Below, in pieces: positions 1 to 6,875 of a stretch of 20,328 bases of DNA. Position numbers and translations under genes: made by a program. This stretch comes from Thermoleophilia bacterium UBA5186 (lineage in GTDB: Bacteria; Actinomycetota; Thermoleophilia; Gaiellales; Gaiellaceae). The stretch covers positions 4,211 to 24,538 of the forward strand of contig DHWI01000140.1 of NCBI GenBank assembly GCA_002413095.1. Direction: 5' to 3'. Position 1 is the first letter of the stretch; each line of letters opens with the position of its first letter. The notes beneath the pieces are model-generated. The model saw only the letters and a program-made list of their open reading frames with translations, was not told where the DNA came from and searched no databases.

Positions 1-106
1 CGCCGGTCAGCGAGGCGGCGGCGAAGACGGTGATGGGCGAGGCAGCCGTGGTCGCGGCGGGGAGCGCGAGCGCGGCAGCGAACGCCGCGACAAGCGCGCG
101 CCTCAT
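1..106 (-). CDS. modA: Molybdate ABC transporter substrate-binding protein ModA, N-terminal part only
   Basis: Only the first 35 codons are inside the window; the gene continues past the left edge. The reading frame starts with ATG at 106-104 and gives a signal peptide (MRRALVAAFAAALALPAATTAAS) followed by ITVFAAASLTG. The string 'TVFAAASLT' is the well-known first beta strand of mature ModA, the extracytoplasmic protein that captures molybdate or tungstate for the ModBC transporter. The start codon overlaps the stop of the upstream HTH/TOBE gene as ATGA (106-103), so the two are almost certainly co-transcribed and translationally coupled. The signal peptide lacks an obvious lipobox Cys. The family assignment rests on this short motif plus the regulator next door. 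Confidence 0.85.
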   Translation of the reverse strand, partial: MRRALVAAFAAALALPAATTAASPITVFAAASLTG

Positions 107-477
107 CGCTCGACCATGATCGACGTGGACTTCACGACTGCGGAGGCCGGCATCCCGCGCTCGAGCCCGAGGTCGGCGACCGCATCAGCGGTGACGATCG
201 CTGTGATCGAAGCCGGCTCAGTCACGGCGATCTTGACCTCGGCGAGGAGGCCGTCGACCCGCACCGACTCGACCACGCCGGTCAGCCGGTTCCGGGCGCT
301 CAGCCCGTGGCTCTCGGCGCCGCGCAGCCGTTCGATCTCCGCCACGTCGACGACGCGACGATTCGCCGAGTCGCGCTCGACGCGAATTCGTCCCTGCCGG
401 TCCCAGCGGCGCAGCGTGTCCAGGCTGACCCCGAGCGCGCGAGCCGCTTGGCCGGCGGTGAAGACGGTCTTCGCCAT
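103..477 (-). CDS. MerR-like helix-turn-helix / TOBE (Mop) domain molybdate-responsive regulator
   Basis: A 124-residue protein starting MAKTVFTAGQAARALGVSLDTLRRWDRQGRI. The first ~55 residues are a MerR/excisionase-type winged helix-turn-helix (GQAARALGVSLDTLRRWDRQGRI, then RRV, a typical wing). Residues ~60-124 form one TOBE/Mop domain (SARNRLTGVVESV..GLLAEVKIAV, ending in a TADAVADLGL..G segment and VKSTSIMVE), a family fold that binds molybdate or tungstate. The ATG at 477 is preferred; the ATG at 513 would put coding sequence inside the palindrome at 491-513 and adds residues not expected in the family. It overlaps modA by the ATGA tetramer. Role by inference: senses cytoplasmic molybdate and controls its own operon. 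No strong ribosome binding site is seen. Confidence 0.82.
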   Translation of the reverse strand: MAKTVFTAGQAARALGVSLDTLRRWDRQGRIRVERDSANRRVVDVAEIERLRGAESHGLSARNRLTGVVESVRVDGLLAEVKIAVTEPASITAIVTADAVADLGLERGMPASAVVKSTSIMVER

Positions 478-490
478 CCCCGCGAGCGTA

Positions 491-513
491 ATACATAGGC
501 GTGTCCTATGCAT
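491..513. promoter_or_regulatory. Palindrome at the promoter of the HTH/TOBE-modA operon (candidate operator)
   Basis: The arms ATACATAGG (491-499) and CCTATGCAT (505-513) are complementary at 8 of 9 positions around the 5-base spacer CGTGT. The site lies 14 bases upstream of the regulator's ATG on the minus strand. It overlaps TA-rich hexamers (TATGTAT, TATTAC on the minus strand) that could serve as its -10 element. It stands out as AT-rich in a GC-rich surrounding. Autoregulation by the HTH/TOBE protein is an inference. Confidence 0.5.
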
Positions 514-536
514 CCGCGACCGCTAGAGTGTCGCCG

Positions 537-609
537 CCGGGGTGCTCCGCACAGGCGGCGCTGAGATCAAACCCGTGGAACCTGATCCGGTTAGGACCGG
601 CGAAGGGAG
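537..609 (+). promoter_or_regulatory. TPP riboswitch (THI element)
   Basis: The conserved thi-box blocks appear in order: GGGGTGC near 539-545, GCTGAGAT at 560-567, ACCCGTGGAACCTGATC at 571-587, a CCGG..CCGG helix at 587-600 containing TTAGGA, and CGAAGGGA at 601-608. This is the thiamine pyrophosphate aptamer. The purine-rich GAAGGGAG (602-609) is also the only plausible Shine-Dalgarno of cytX, whose ATG is at 613, so ligand binding would hide the ribosome binding site directly. There is no separate expression platform or terminator between aptamer and gene. A weak -10-like TAGAGT sits at 524-529. Outer boundaries are approximate because the closing P1 helix is unclear. Confidence 0.93.
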
Positions 610-612
610 CGC

Positions 613-1944
613 ATGACCGACACGCCCAATTGGGGAATCGAGCCCGTCCCGGAGCGCTTGAGGGTGCTCGGCTTCGTCGACACGTTCCTCCTCTGGAGCA
701 ATCTCTCGGTCTCGCTGCTCGTGATCGTCGCGGGCGCGTTCCTCGTCCCGGCGCTCTCGCTGGGAGGTGCGTTCGCGGCGATCCTCCTCGCGGGCATCGT
801 CGGGAACGCGATGCTCGGCGTGGCGGGGATGATCGGTGCCGATGCGCGGGTGCCGGCGATGGTCGTGCTCCGCGCCCCGCTTGGGCGCCGCGGCTCCCTG
901 CTGCCGACCGCGCTCAACGTCCTGCAGTGCCTCGGTTGGTCGGTTTTCGAGCTGATCATCATCGCCACCGCGGCGAGCGCGCTCTCGCAGAAGGTCTTCG
1001 GCTTCGGCGGCAAGCCGCTCTGGACGATCGTGATGGGCGCGATCGCGACGGCGCTCGCCTTCCTCGGCCCGGTCGGCTTCGTGCGCCGCTACGTGCGCAA
1101 GTTCGCCGTCTACTTCGTCGTCGCCTCGCTCGCGTACCTGGCGTGGTGGGCGGTGCACGGCCAGCACGTCGGCGCGCTCTGGTCGCGGCCGGGGACGGGG
1201 CATGACGCGTTCTGGCCCGGCGTCGACCTCGTCCTCGCGAGCGTCGTCTCGTGGACGCCGCTCGCGGCCGACTACACGCGCTTCTCGCGCGATCGGCGCA
1301 CCGCCTTCTGGGGCGTCGCGATTGGCTACCTGATCCCGACGGTCGGTCTGTTCCTCCTCGGCGCGATCCTCTTCCTGACGCGCAACCTCGGCGACGCCGC
1401 CGCGATCCCTGCCGCGGTCGCAGCCGGCGGGCTCGCGTCGATCCTGGCCCTGCTCGCCTTGACCGTGGACGAGAGCGACGAGGCGTTCGCCAACGTCTAC
1501 TCCGGAGCCGTGTCCTTGCAGAACGCGTTCCCACGCGTGCCACAACGGCTGCTCGTCGCATGCGTGGCCGCGGTCGCGACCGCCGGGGCGCTCGTGATCG
1601 ACCTGCGGAACTACCAGGACTTCCTCTTCCTGCTCGGATCGTTCTTCGTCCCGCTCTTCGGCGTCCTGCTCGCGGACTGGCTGCTCTCGGGCCGCCACTA
1701 CGACGCCGACGTGCTCTTCCACGGCCCCTCGGTCCGCCCGGAGCTGATCGCGTCCTGGCTGGCCGGCTTCGCGCTCTACCAGTGGCTCGCTCCGGTCGGC
1801 CCGTCCTGGTGGACGAAGATCGTGGAGCACGCGCACCCGAGCGCATTGCCCTTCGGCGGCGCGTCCCTGCCGAGCTTCGCCGCCGCCTTCGTGCTCGCGC
1901 TCGCTGCAGGCTCCGTCGCGCGCCGCCGCGTCGCGCTCGCGTAG
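613..1944 (+). CDS. cytX: NCS1-family transporter CytX, putative thiamine-pyrimidine (HMP) permease
   Basis: A 443-residue integral membrane protein with about 12 hydrophobic segments, the normal length for the nucleobase:cation symporter-1 family. The N-terminus WGIEPVPERLRVLGFVDTFLLWSNLSVSLL and the GADARVPAMVVLRAPLGRRGSLLPTALNVLQCLGW stretch after the second helix are typical of NCS1 permeases of the CytX branch. NCS1 members under TPP riboswitches are generally assigned to uptake of hydroxymethylpyrimidine or related thiamine precursors, and here the ATG is only 4 bases behind the riboswitch. The substrate is inferred from that control element, not from transporter residues. A PfkB-family kinase gene begins 14 bases downstream. 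Confidence 0.88.
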   Translation: MTDTPNWGIEPVPERLRVLGFVDTFLLWSNLSVSLLVIVAGAFLVPALSLGGAFAAILLAGIVGNAMLGVAGMIGADARVPAMVVLRAPLGRRGSLLPTALNVLQCLGWSVFELIIIATAASALSQKVFGFGGKPLWTIVMGAIATALAFLGPVGFVRRYVRKFAVYFVVASLAYLAWWAVHGQHVGALWSRPGTGHDAFWPGVDLVLASVVSWTPLAADYTRFSRDRRTAFWGVAIGYLIPTVGLFLLGAILFLTRNLGDAAAIPAAVAAGGLASILALLALTVDESDEAFANVYSGAVSLQNAFPRVPQRLLVACVAAVATAGALVIDLRNYQDFLFLLGSFFVPLFGVLLADWLLSGRHYDADVLFHGPSVRPELIASWLAGFALYQWLAPVGPSWWTKIVEHAHPSALPFGGASLPSFAAAFVLALAAGSVARRRVALA

Positions 1945-1958
1945 CCGAAACTACGGTT

Positions 1959-2774
1959 GTGCGGCCGGTAGGCGTGATCGGGAATCTCTCGCGCGACGTC
2001 GTCGGGCGGGGGCCGCCGCGCGTCGGCGGCGGGCCGTACTACGCGGCCCGCGCCCTTCGCCTGCTCGGGCGGCGCGCCGCGCTCGCGGTTCGGTGCTCGC
2101 GGGACGACCGCGCCGCCTTCCTGCCGCCGCTCATCGCCCTCGGCCTACCGGTTGCTTGGCGCGCTACCGCCGAGACGAGCACGTTCTCGTTCCGCTACGA
2201 AGGCGAGCGGCGGCTGATGAGCGTCGAGGCCGTCGGGGAGCCGTGGACGCCGGAGGACGTCCGCGGCTGGGCCCGCGACGCGCTCGGCCGGGCCGACTGG
2301 GTGCACGCGGCGCCGCTCCTCCGCTCGGACTTTCCCGCCGCGACGCTCGCCGAGCTGGCCCGAGGGCGGCGCATCTCGTTCGACGGACAAGGTCTGGTGC
2401 GGCGGCCGGAGGTCGGTCCGTTGCAGCTCGACGCCGAGTTCGATCCGGACGTGCTCCGGTACGTGTCGATCCTCAAGCTCGCGGAGGAGGAAGCTCAGGT
2501 GCTCGTCGGGGATCTCGACGAAGCTTCGCTTACTGGGCTCGGCGTGGCCGAGGTGGTCGTCACGCTTGGATCGCGGGGCTCCGTCGTCCTTGCAGGCGGT
2601 CGTCTCGAGCACGTGACGGCGCGCCCGGTGAAGGGCCGGGTCGACCCGACCGGCGCCGGCGACGCCTTCGCGGCGGCCTACCTCGCGGGTCGAGCGGGTG
2701 GCCAGTCGCCGGTCGCCTCGGCTCGCCGCGCGACGGCGCTCGTCGGCGGGCTGCTCGGTGGGCGCGCGCGGTGA
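1959..2774 (+). CDS. PfkB/ribokinase-family kinase in the riboswitch operon
   Basis: A 271-residue cytoplasmic sugar/vitamin-type kinase beginning at GTG 1959 (VRPVGVIGNLSRDVV). The N-terminal substrate region contains RVGGGPYYAARALRLLG, matching the first PfkB signature. The C-terminus has VDPTGAGDAFAAAYLAG (about residues 228-244), the second signature, with the anion hole GAGD and its catalytic Asp. These enzymes transfer phosphate from ATP to a hydroxymethyl group. It is somewhat shorter than ribokinases (~300 residues). The gene starts 14 bases after cytX and overlaps the next gene by GTGA, so it should be under the same TPP riboswitch. A role in phosphorylating the imported pyrimidine (HMP) is an attractive inference; PfkB specificity cannot be read from the sequence. 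Confidence 0.85.
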   Translation: MRPVGVIGNLSRDVVGRGPPRVGGGPYYAARALRLLGRRAALAVRCSRDDRAAFLPPLIALGLPVAWRATAETSTFSFRYEGERRLMSVEAVGEPWTPEDVRGWARDALGRADWVHAAPLLRSDFPAATLAELARGRRISFDGQGLVRRPEVGPLQLDAEFDPDVLRYVSILKLAEEEAQVLVGDLDEASLTGLGVAEVVVTLGSRGSVVLAGGRLEHVTARPVKGRVDPTGAGDAFAAAYLAGRAGGQSPVASARRATALVGGLLGGRAR

Positions 2775-3166
2775 AGGCCGCGGTCGAGACTGCCGACGGC
2801 GTCTTCGAGGTCGACCTCGACGAGGAAGAGCTGCTCGACTTCACGGCGGACGAGCGACTTCCCCGATCGCCGGCGCCAAAGCTGTCGCTGCCGCTGGTCG
2901 TCGCCGCGGCCGCGGTGGGCGCGACGGTCGTGGCGATCGTCGACCGGCGCCCGCCGCTCGCGGTCTCGCACGACGCGGGCCGAACGTGGCGCGAGCGCGG
3001 CGGCGGGCTTCCACGCGGCGTCGCCCTCGCGATCGACGAGGACGATCCGGACGTCGTCCTCTTTGCCGCGCGCAACCGCCTCTTCCTCTCGCAGGACGGC
3101 GGCCGCTTCTGGCGCGCACTGACGCTCGAGCTGCCAGAGATTCTCGCCGTCGAGCTCCGCGCCTAG
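2771..3166 (+). CDS. Small protein with two Asp-box (BNR-like) motifs
   Basis: A 131-residue protein, GTG start at 2771 overlapping the kinase stop as GTGA. The N-terminus is very acidic (EVDLDEEELLDF). Two copies of the Asp-box pattern S-x-D-x-G-x-x-W are visible: SHDAGRTW and SQDGGRFW, about 45 residues apart, the spacing of successive blades in Asp-box beta-propellers. A hydrophobic stretch LSLPLVVAAAAVGATVVAIV precedes them; it could be a membrane segment or beta strands. Complete propellers need six or more blades, so this is a two-to-three-blade unit or fragment that may oligomerise. The link to thiamine metabolism comes only from operon position. The stop shares the palindromic CTAG (3163-3166) with the stop of the convergent PhzF gene. 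Confidence 0.72.
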   Translation: MKAAVETADGVFEVDLDEEELLDFTADERLPRSPAPKLSLPLVVAAAAVGATVVAIVDRRPPLAVSHDAGRTWRERGGGLPRGVALAIDEDDPDVVLFAARNRLFLSQDGGRFWRALTLELPEILAVELRA

Positions 3167-4002
3167 ATCTGGAGGTCGCCGCGCGCGACGAGGACCGCGG
3201 ACCCTCCGACCTCGACGCGCTCGATCTTCTCCGCCGAGCCGACCGCCCGTGCGAACAGCTTCGAAGGACGCTGGATCTCGGCGCCCTGCTCGATCTCGAT
3301 CTCGTCGCCGAATGCGATCCGTCCATGCCGCGCGAGATGGATCGCGAGTGGCCCTGCCGCGGAGCCCGTCGCGGGATCCTCCGGCACGCCGTGGTAAGGC
3401 GCGAACATCCGCGTCTTCCACTTCGTCCCGGAGCCCGCAACGCAGTTGGCGCCCACCTCGAGCTCGGTGAGCGCCGCTAGGTCGGGATCCAGCGCAGCCA
3501 CCTCCTCGCGGGATCCAAGCACGACGTAGACGTGGGTCGGACCCAGGTCGTAGACCTCGACGGGAAGCTCTGAGCGCTCGACACCGAGCGCGCGGAGCAG
3601 GTCAGCCTCGCGCTCGAATGGGCGCCATGGCGGCACCGGCTGGGTCATCCTTCCGAATACGATCTTCGCTCCCTCCCGTTCCAGCTCGACCGGCACGGGC
3701 CCGGCCGGCGTCTCGATCACGATCACGCCGAGCTGCAGCGGCCCGCCGAGCACGAAGGCGGTGCCGAGGATCGGATGGCCCGCAAAGGGCAGCTCGAGCG
3801 TAGGCGTGAAGATGCGGACCCGGACGTGCCCGGCCCCCTCGCTGGGGTAGACGAAGACGGTCTCGGAAAGCTTCATCTCGCGCGCGATCGCCTGCAGCGA
3901 GTCGTCCGGGATCTCGCGGGCGTCGGTGAAGACCGCGAGCTGATTCCCTGTGAGCGGCCGATCCGTGAACACATCCGCCACGACGTAGCGGAAGACCCCC
4001 AC
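3163..4002 (-). CDS. PhzF-family epimerase/isomerase
   Basis: A 279-residue protein. The fold is a tandem of two diaminopimelate-epimerase-like halves. Hallmarks: FTDRPLTGNQLAVF at residues 14-27, the catalytic Glu in KLSETVFV (Glu49), FAGHPILGTAF at 75-85, and DPATGSAAG at 211-219. Family members isomerise small acids, as PhzF does with dihydrohydroxyanthranilate, but most are of unknown substrate. The GTG start at 4002 follows the TAA of the upstream binding-protein gene by 2 bases, with GGGAAG as ribosome binding site across that stop, so translation is coupled. That pairing suggests it modifies whatever the transporter brings in, or acts in making a ligand for it. Confidence 0.9.
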   Translation of the reverse strand: MGVFRYVVADVFTDRPLTGNQLAVFTDAREIPDDSLQAIAREMKLSETVFVYPSEGAGHVRVRIFTPTLELPFAGHPILGTAFVLGGPLQLGVIVIETPAGPVPVELEREGAKIVFGRMTQPVPPWRPFEREADLLRALGVERSELPVEVYDLGPTHVYVVLGSREEVAALDPDLAALTELEVGANCVAGSGTKWKTRMFAPYHGVPEDPATGSAAGPLAIHLARHGRIAFGDEIEIEQGAEIQRPSKLFARAVGSAEKIERVEVGGSAVLVARGDLQI

Positions 4003-4004
4003 GT

Positions 4005-5138
4005 TTACTTCCCGATCCCGCCTGCGAGCGCGACGACCCGGTCGTACATATCGCTCCAGCGCTTCTGATCCACGGCCAGGCTCCGAAGGTCGACGACGAT
4101 CCGGCGGCCGGGCAGCGTGCGGGCAAGGTCGGCACGCGCCGGCTCGAGGTCGAGGCTGCCGTAGAGCTGCTGGCCGTCCGAGAGCAGCCACTCCGCGAAG
4201 AGCATCGCGGCGGCCGGATGCTCGGCCCCGCGCACGAGGCCGACACCCGCCGGGCGCGAGAAGACGGGCTCGACGGCGGGCATCCACCCGACCGGAGCGC
4301 CCGCTGCCGCCGCGTTGCGAACGAGATGCCTGAACGCCGAGGTTGCGAGGTCGAACTCTCCTGCACCGAGCAGCTGGACGATCAGCGTATGTCCCTTGAA
4401 GACGACGCTGTTCCGACCGATAGCCGCGAACAACCGGTCCGCCTGAGCCGGCGTCTTCCCGGTGGACAGCCAGTAGTCGCGGAGCGACTTGTACCAATCG
4501 AAATCCCCTGGCTCGAGCGCGATCCGGCCCTTCCAGCGTGGGTCGGCGAGGTCTTCCCAGCTCGTGGGGCGTTCGCCCGGAGGAACACGCTTCGTGTTCC
4601 AGGCGACGACCATCGTGTTGAAGCGATCGGTCGTCCAGCCGGGGTAGGTGGCGCCCGGGACGAGCGCCGTCGTCGCGGCGGGGGCGAACGGGACGAGCAC
4701 ATGAGCGTCGTTCAGGGCGAACATCGCCGGACCGTTCGTCTCCACGACGTCCGCGCCGTGGAAGCCCGCACGCGACTCCTCGAGCAGACGCCTCGCTAGG
4801 TCCTCGTCGGAAGCCCGGTAGACCGACACGTCCACGCCGTACTTGTCCGAGAAAGCGCCGGTGAGTTTGTCGAGGAGCTCGCCGTTGAGCGAGGAGTAGA
4901 GCGTGAGCTTTCCCTCCTTGGCCGCCAGCGCTTTCAGCTTTCGGATCCTCGCGCCGCCCGTCAACGCCCGCGTCTGCGCGAACGTCCGCTCGAAGCCGTT
5001 CGCGGAGGCACCGCCGTTACCGGTCGAGCTCTTCGCGCCGGACTTGCTGCAGCCGGCCGCCGCAAAGGCAAGCAGAGCCGCGCAGACGAGCGGGGCGACC
5101 CGCCTGATGGTGGGGAGGAACGCGTGGAGGCGAGCCAT
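4005..5138 (-). CDS. Iron-type ABC transporter substrate-binding lipoprotein
   Basis: A 377-residue exported protein starting MARLHAFLPTIRRVAP, with signal peptide and lipoprotein cleavage at AAGC (Cys30), then a Ser/Gly/Asn-rich linker. The mature part matches the AfuA/FbpA-like class of periplasmic binding proteins: EGKLTLYSSLNGELLDKLTGAFSDKYGVDVSVYRAS, DVVETNGPAMFAL, WNTKR, SWEDLADPRWKGRIALEPGDFDW, and a C-terminal AAMLFAEWLLSDGQQ segment. Such proteins bind Fe(III), phosphonates, thiamine-like compounds or other small anions. It is divergent from, and surely partner to, the permease and ATPase at 5157-7953. The start ATG at 5138 lies 7 bases from a -10-like GATAAT, with no Shine-Dalgarno. 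Confidence 0.87.
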   Translation of the reverse strand: MARLHAFLPTIRRVAPLVCAALLAFAAAGCSKSGAKSSTGNGGASANGFERTFAQTRALTGGARIRKLKALAAKEGKLTLYSSLNGELLDKLTGAFSDKYGVDVSVYRASDEDLARRLLEESRAGFHGADVVETNGPAMFALNDAHVLVPFAPAATTALVPGATYPGWTTDRFNTMVVAWNTKRVPPGERPTSWEDLADPRWKGRIALEPGDFDWYKSLRDYWLSTGKTPAQADRLFAAIGRNSVVFKGHTLIVQLLGAGEFDLATSAFRHLVRNAAAAGAPVGWMPAVEPVFSRPAGVGLVRGAEHPAAAMLFAEWLLSDGQQLYGSLDLEPARADLARTLPGRRIVVDLRSLAVDQKRWSDMYDRVVALAGGIGK

Positions 5139-5156
5139 ATTGGTGATTATCTGACA
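5139..5156. promoter_or_regulatory. Compact bidirectional promoter with a shared, near-symmetric -10 element
   Basis: Only 18 bases separate the divergent ATGs. In the middle lies GATTATC (5145-5151), whose complement reads GATAATC. On the plus strand GATTAT (5145-5150) ends 6 bases before the permease ATG; on the minus strand GATAAT (5151-5146) ends 7 bases before the lipoprotein ATG. Both distances fit transcription starting at the start codon, meaning leaderless mRNAs. ATTG and CAAT flank the element as an outer inverted repeat (5140-5143, 5155-5158). No good -35 hexamer is seen on either side. Confidence 0.55.
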
Positions 5157-6875
5157 ATGACCGACCTCGCGCGAGGCGTACGCGGCGGGCCTTCCGCGGG
5201 AGCGTCGAGACGATCGGCCCTCGGCGAGCACGTCCTCGTCGGCACGGTGACCGCGCTCGTCGCCGCCCTCGCGCTCGTGCCGACCACCTATCTGATCTGG
5301 CGCAGCCTCACCGAGAACGGAAGGTTCACGCTCGACCACTACCGAGCCGCGTACTCGACGGTCGGCATCGGCACGCTCGCGTTCAACAGCCTGTGGTTCG
5401 CGGTCGGGTCATCTGCCGTCGCAGTCGTCGCCGGGACGCTGACCGCGTATCTCGTCGTCCGAACCGACGTGCCGGGTCGCCGTCTCCTCTTCCTGGGCTC
5501 GGTCGTCCCTCTCGTCATACCGGGCGTCCTCTACACGGTCGCGTGGATCTTCCTCGCGAGCCCCCGGGCCGGTCTACTGAACGCGATCCCCGGCGTCGGT
5601 CTCAACGTGTTCAGCGGCCCGGGGATGGTGTTCGCGGAGGGATTCCACCTGGCGCCCCTCGTCTTCCTGCTCATGGCCGCTGCCTTCGCATCCGTCGACC
5701 CCGCGCTCGAGGAGGCGGCAACACTGAGCGGCGCGCACCCGAGAGCGGTCGCGCTGCGTGTGACCTTGCCGCTCGTTCGCCCGGCCCTGATCGCCGCGGT
5801 CGTCGTCACCCTGGTCAGGACGATCGAGTCGTTCGAAGTGCCCGCCCTCGTGGGCCTCCCGGCCGGCATCTGGGTGTACACGTCGCGCATCTGGCGCGCG
5901 ATGAGCATCTTTCCGGCCGACGTCGGGCAGGCGGCCGCCTACTCGGTGACGCTGCTCGTGCCGTGCGTGCTGGGGCTCGCACTGCTCCTGCGGGCAACGC
6001 GAGGCCTGAGACGATTCCGGACGGTGAGCGGACGGGGCTTCCGCGGGACGCGTGTCAAGCTGGGGCGGTGGCGCCGCCCGGCCTGCCTGGCCGCAACGGT
6101 TTACGTGTCCGTCGCCGCCGTCCTCCCCGTCCTAGCCCTCGGCTGGATCTCACTCCAGCACTTTTACGGAGCCCCTTCGACGGACGATTTTCGGCGGCTG
6201 ACCCTCTCGAACTACGTCTCGGTGCTGGATGAGCCGGCCAGCGTCCGCACGGTCTGGAACACGCTGCTCGTGGGAGCCGGGGCGGCCACGGCGGTCGTCG
6301 TTCTCGCGGTCGTCATCGCCTGGGTGGTCGTCCGTACGCGAATCCCGGGCCGCACACTGCTCGACGCGACCGCCTTCCTTCCGCTCGCGCTCCCCGGGAT
6401 CGTCCTCGGCGTCGCACTGCTCGTCGTCTACGTGCGCTCACCGTTGCCCGTGTACGGCACGCTCTGGGTGCTCCTGATCGCCTACGTCACGCGCTACCTC
6501 CCCTACGGCATGCGCTATGCGACGGCCGCGCTCGCTCAGCTCGGCGACGACCTGGAGGAGGCCGCGAGGTCGAGCGGCGCGAGCCGGCTCCAAGCGTTCC
6601 GGCGCATTCTCGTGCCGCTCATCCTGCCGACCCTCGCTGCCGCCTGGCTCTACGTCCTCGTCGTCTCGGCCCGTGAGCTGTCGAGCGCGATCCTGCTCTA
6701 CTCGCCGGGGAAGGAAGTGCTCTCGGTCCGGATCTGGGAGCTCTACGAGGACGGGCGGTTGACCGAGCTCGCGGCGCTCGGCGTCGTGATGGTGGCGGCG
6801 CTGTGCACGCTCGCGGGAGTCGCGTATTTGCTCTCGCGCCGGTCGACGCTCCTGAGGCGCCTTGCTCGCGGTTAG
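5157..6875 (+). CDS. ABC transporter permease with two fused membrane domains (FbpB/ThiP type)
   Basis: A 572-residue protein of about 12 hydrophobic segments, made of two homologous halves as in FbpB, SfuB and ThiP permeases. Each half carries an EAA loop that contacts the ATPase: EEAATLSGAHPRAVALRVTLPLVRPALI in the first half and EEAARSSGASRLQAFRRILVPLILPTLA in the second. The N-terminus before the first helix (MTDLARGVRGGPSAGASRR) is cytoplasmic and basic. ATG 5157 is chosen over the ATG at 5124 because the latter lies inside the divergent lipoprotein gene and upstream of the -10 element. The 3' end overlaps the ATPase gene by 14 bases. Confidence 0.92.
   Translation: MTDLARGVRGGPSAGASRRSALGEHVLVGTVTALVAALALVPTTYLIWRSLTENGRFTLDHYRAAYSTVGIGTLAFNSLWFAVGSSAVAVVAGTLTAYLVVRTDVPGRRLLFLGSVVPLVIPGVLYTVAWIFLASPRAGLLNAIPGVGLNVFSGPGMVFAEGFHLAPLVFLLMAAAFASVDPALEEAATLSGAHPRAVALRVTLPLVRPALIAAVVVTLVRTIESFEVPALVGLPAGIWVYTSRIWRAMSIFPADVGQAAAYSVTLLVPCVLGLALLLRATRGLRRFRTVSGRGFRGTRVKLGRWRRPACLAATVYVSVAAVLPVLALGWISLQHFYGAPSTDDFRRLTLSNYVSVLDEPASVRTVWNTLLVGAGAATAVVVLAVVIAWVVVRTRIPGRTLLDATAFLPLALPGIVLGVALLVVYVRSPLPVYGTLWVLLIAYVTRYLPYGMRYATAALAQLGDDLEEAARSSGASRLQAFRRILVPLILPTLAAAWLYVLVVSARELSSAILLYSPGKEVLSVRIWELYEDGRLTELAALGVVMVAALCTLAGVAYLLSRRSTLLRRLARG

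Noticed and set aside
523..1836. Long open frame antisense to cytX
   Set aside because: Arg/Glu/Asp-rich composition typical of reading the complement of GC-rich coding DNA; cytX has clear family motifs and a riboswitch.
2145..2612. Minus-strand frame within the PfkB gene
   Set aside because: Shadow of a well-supported kinase; no ribosome binding site or family motif.
5139..5156. Fur-type iron box between the divergent genes
   Set aside because: Only one GATAAT-like hexamer; a Fur box needs several adjoining units, and the hexamer is better explained as a -10 element.
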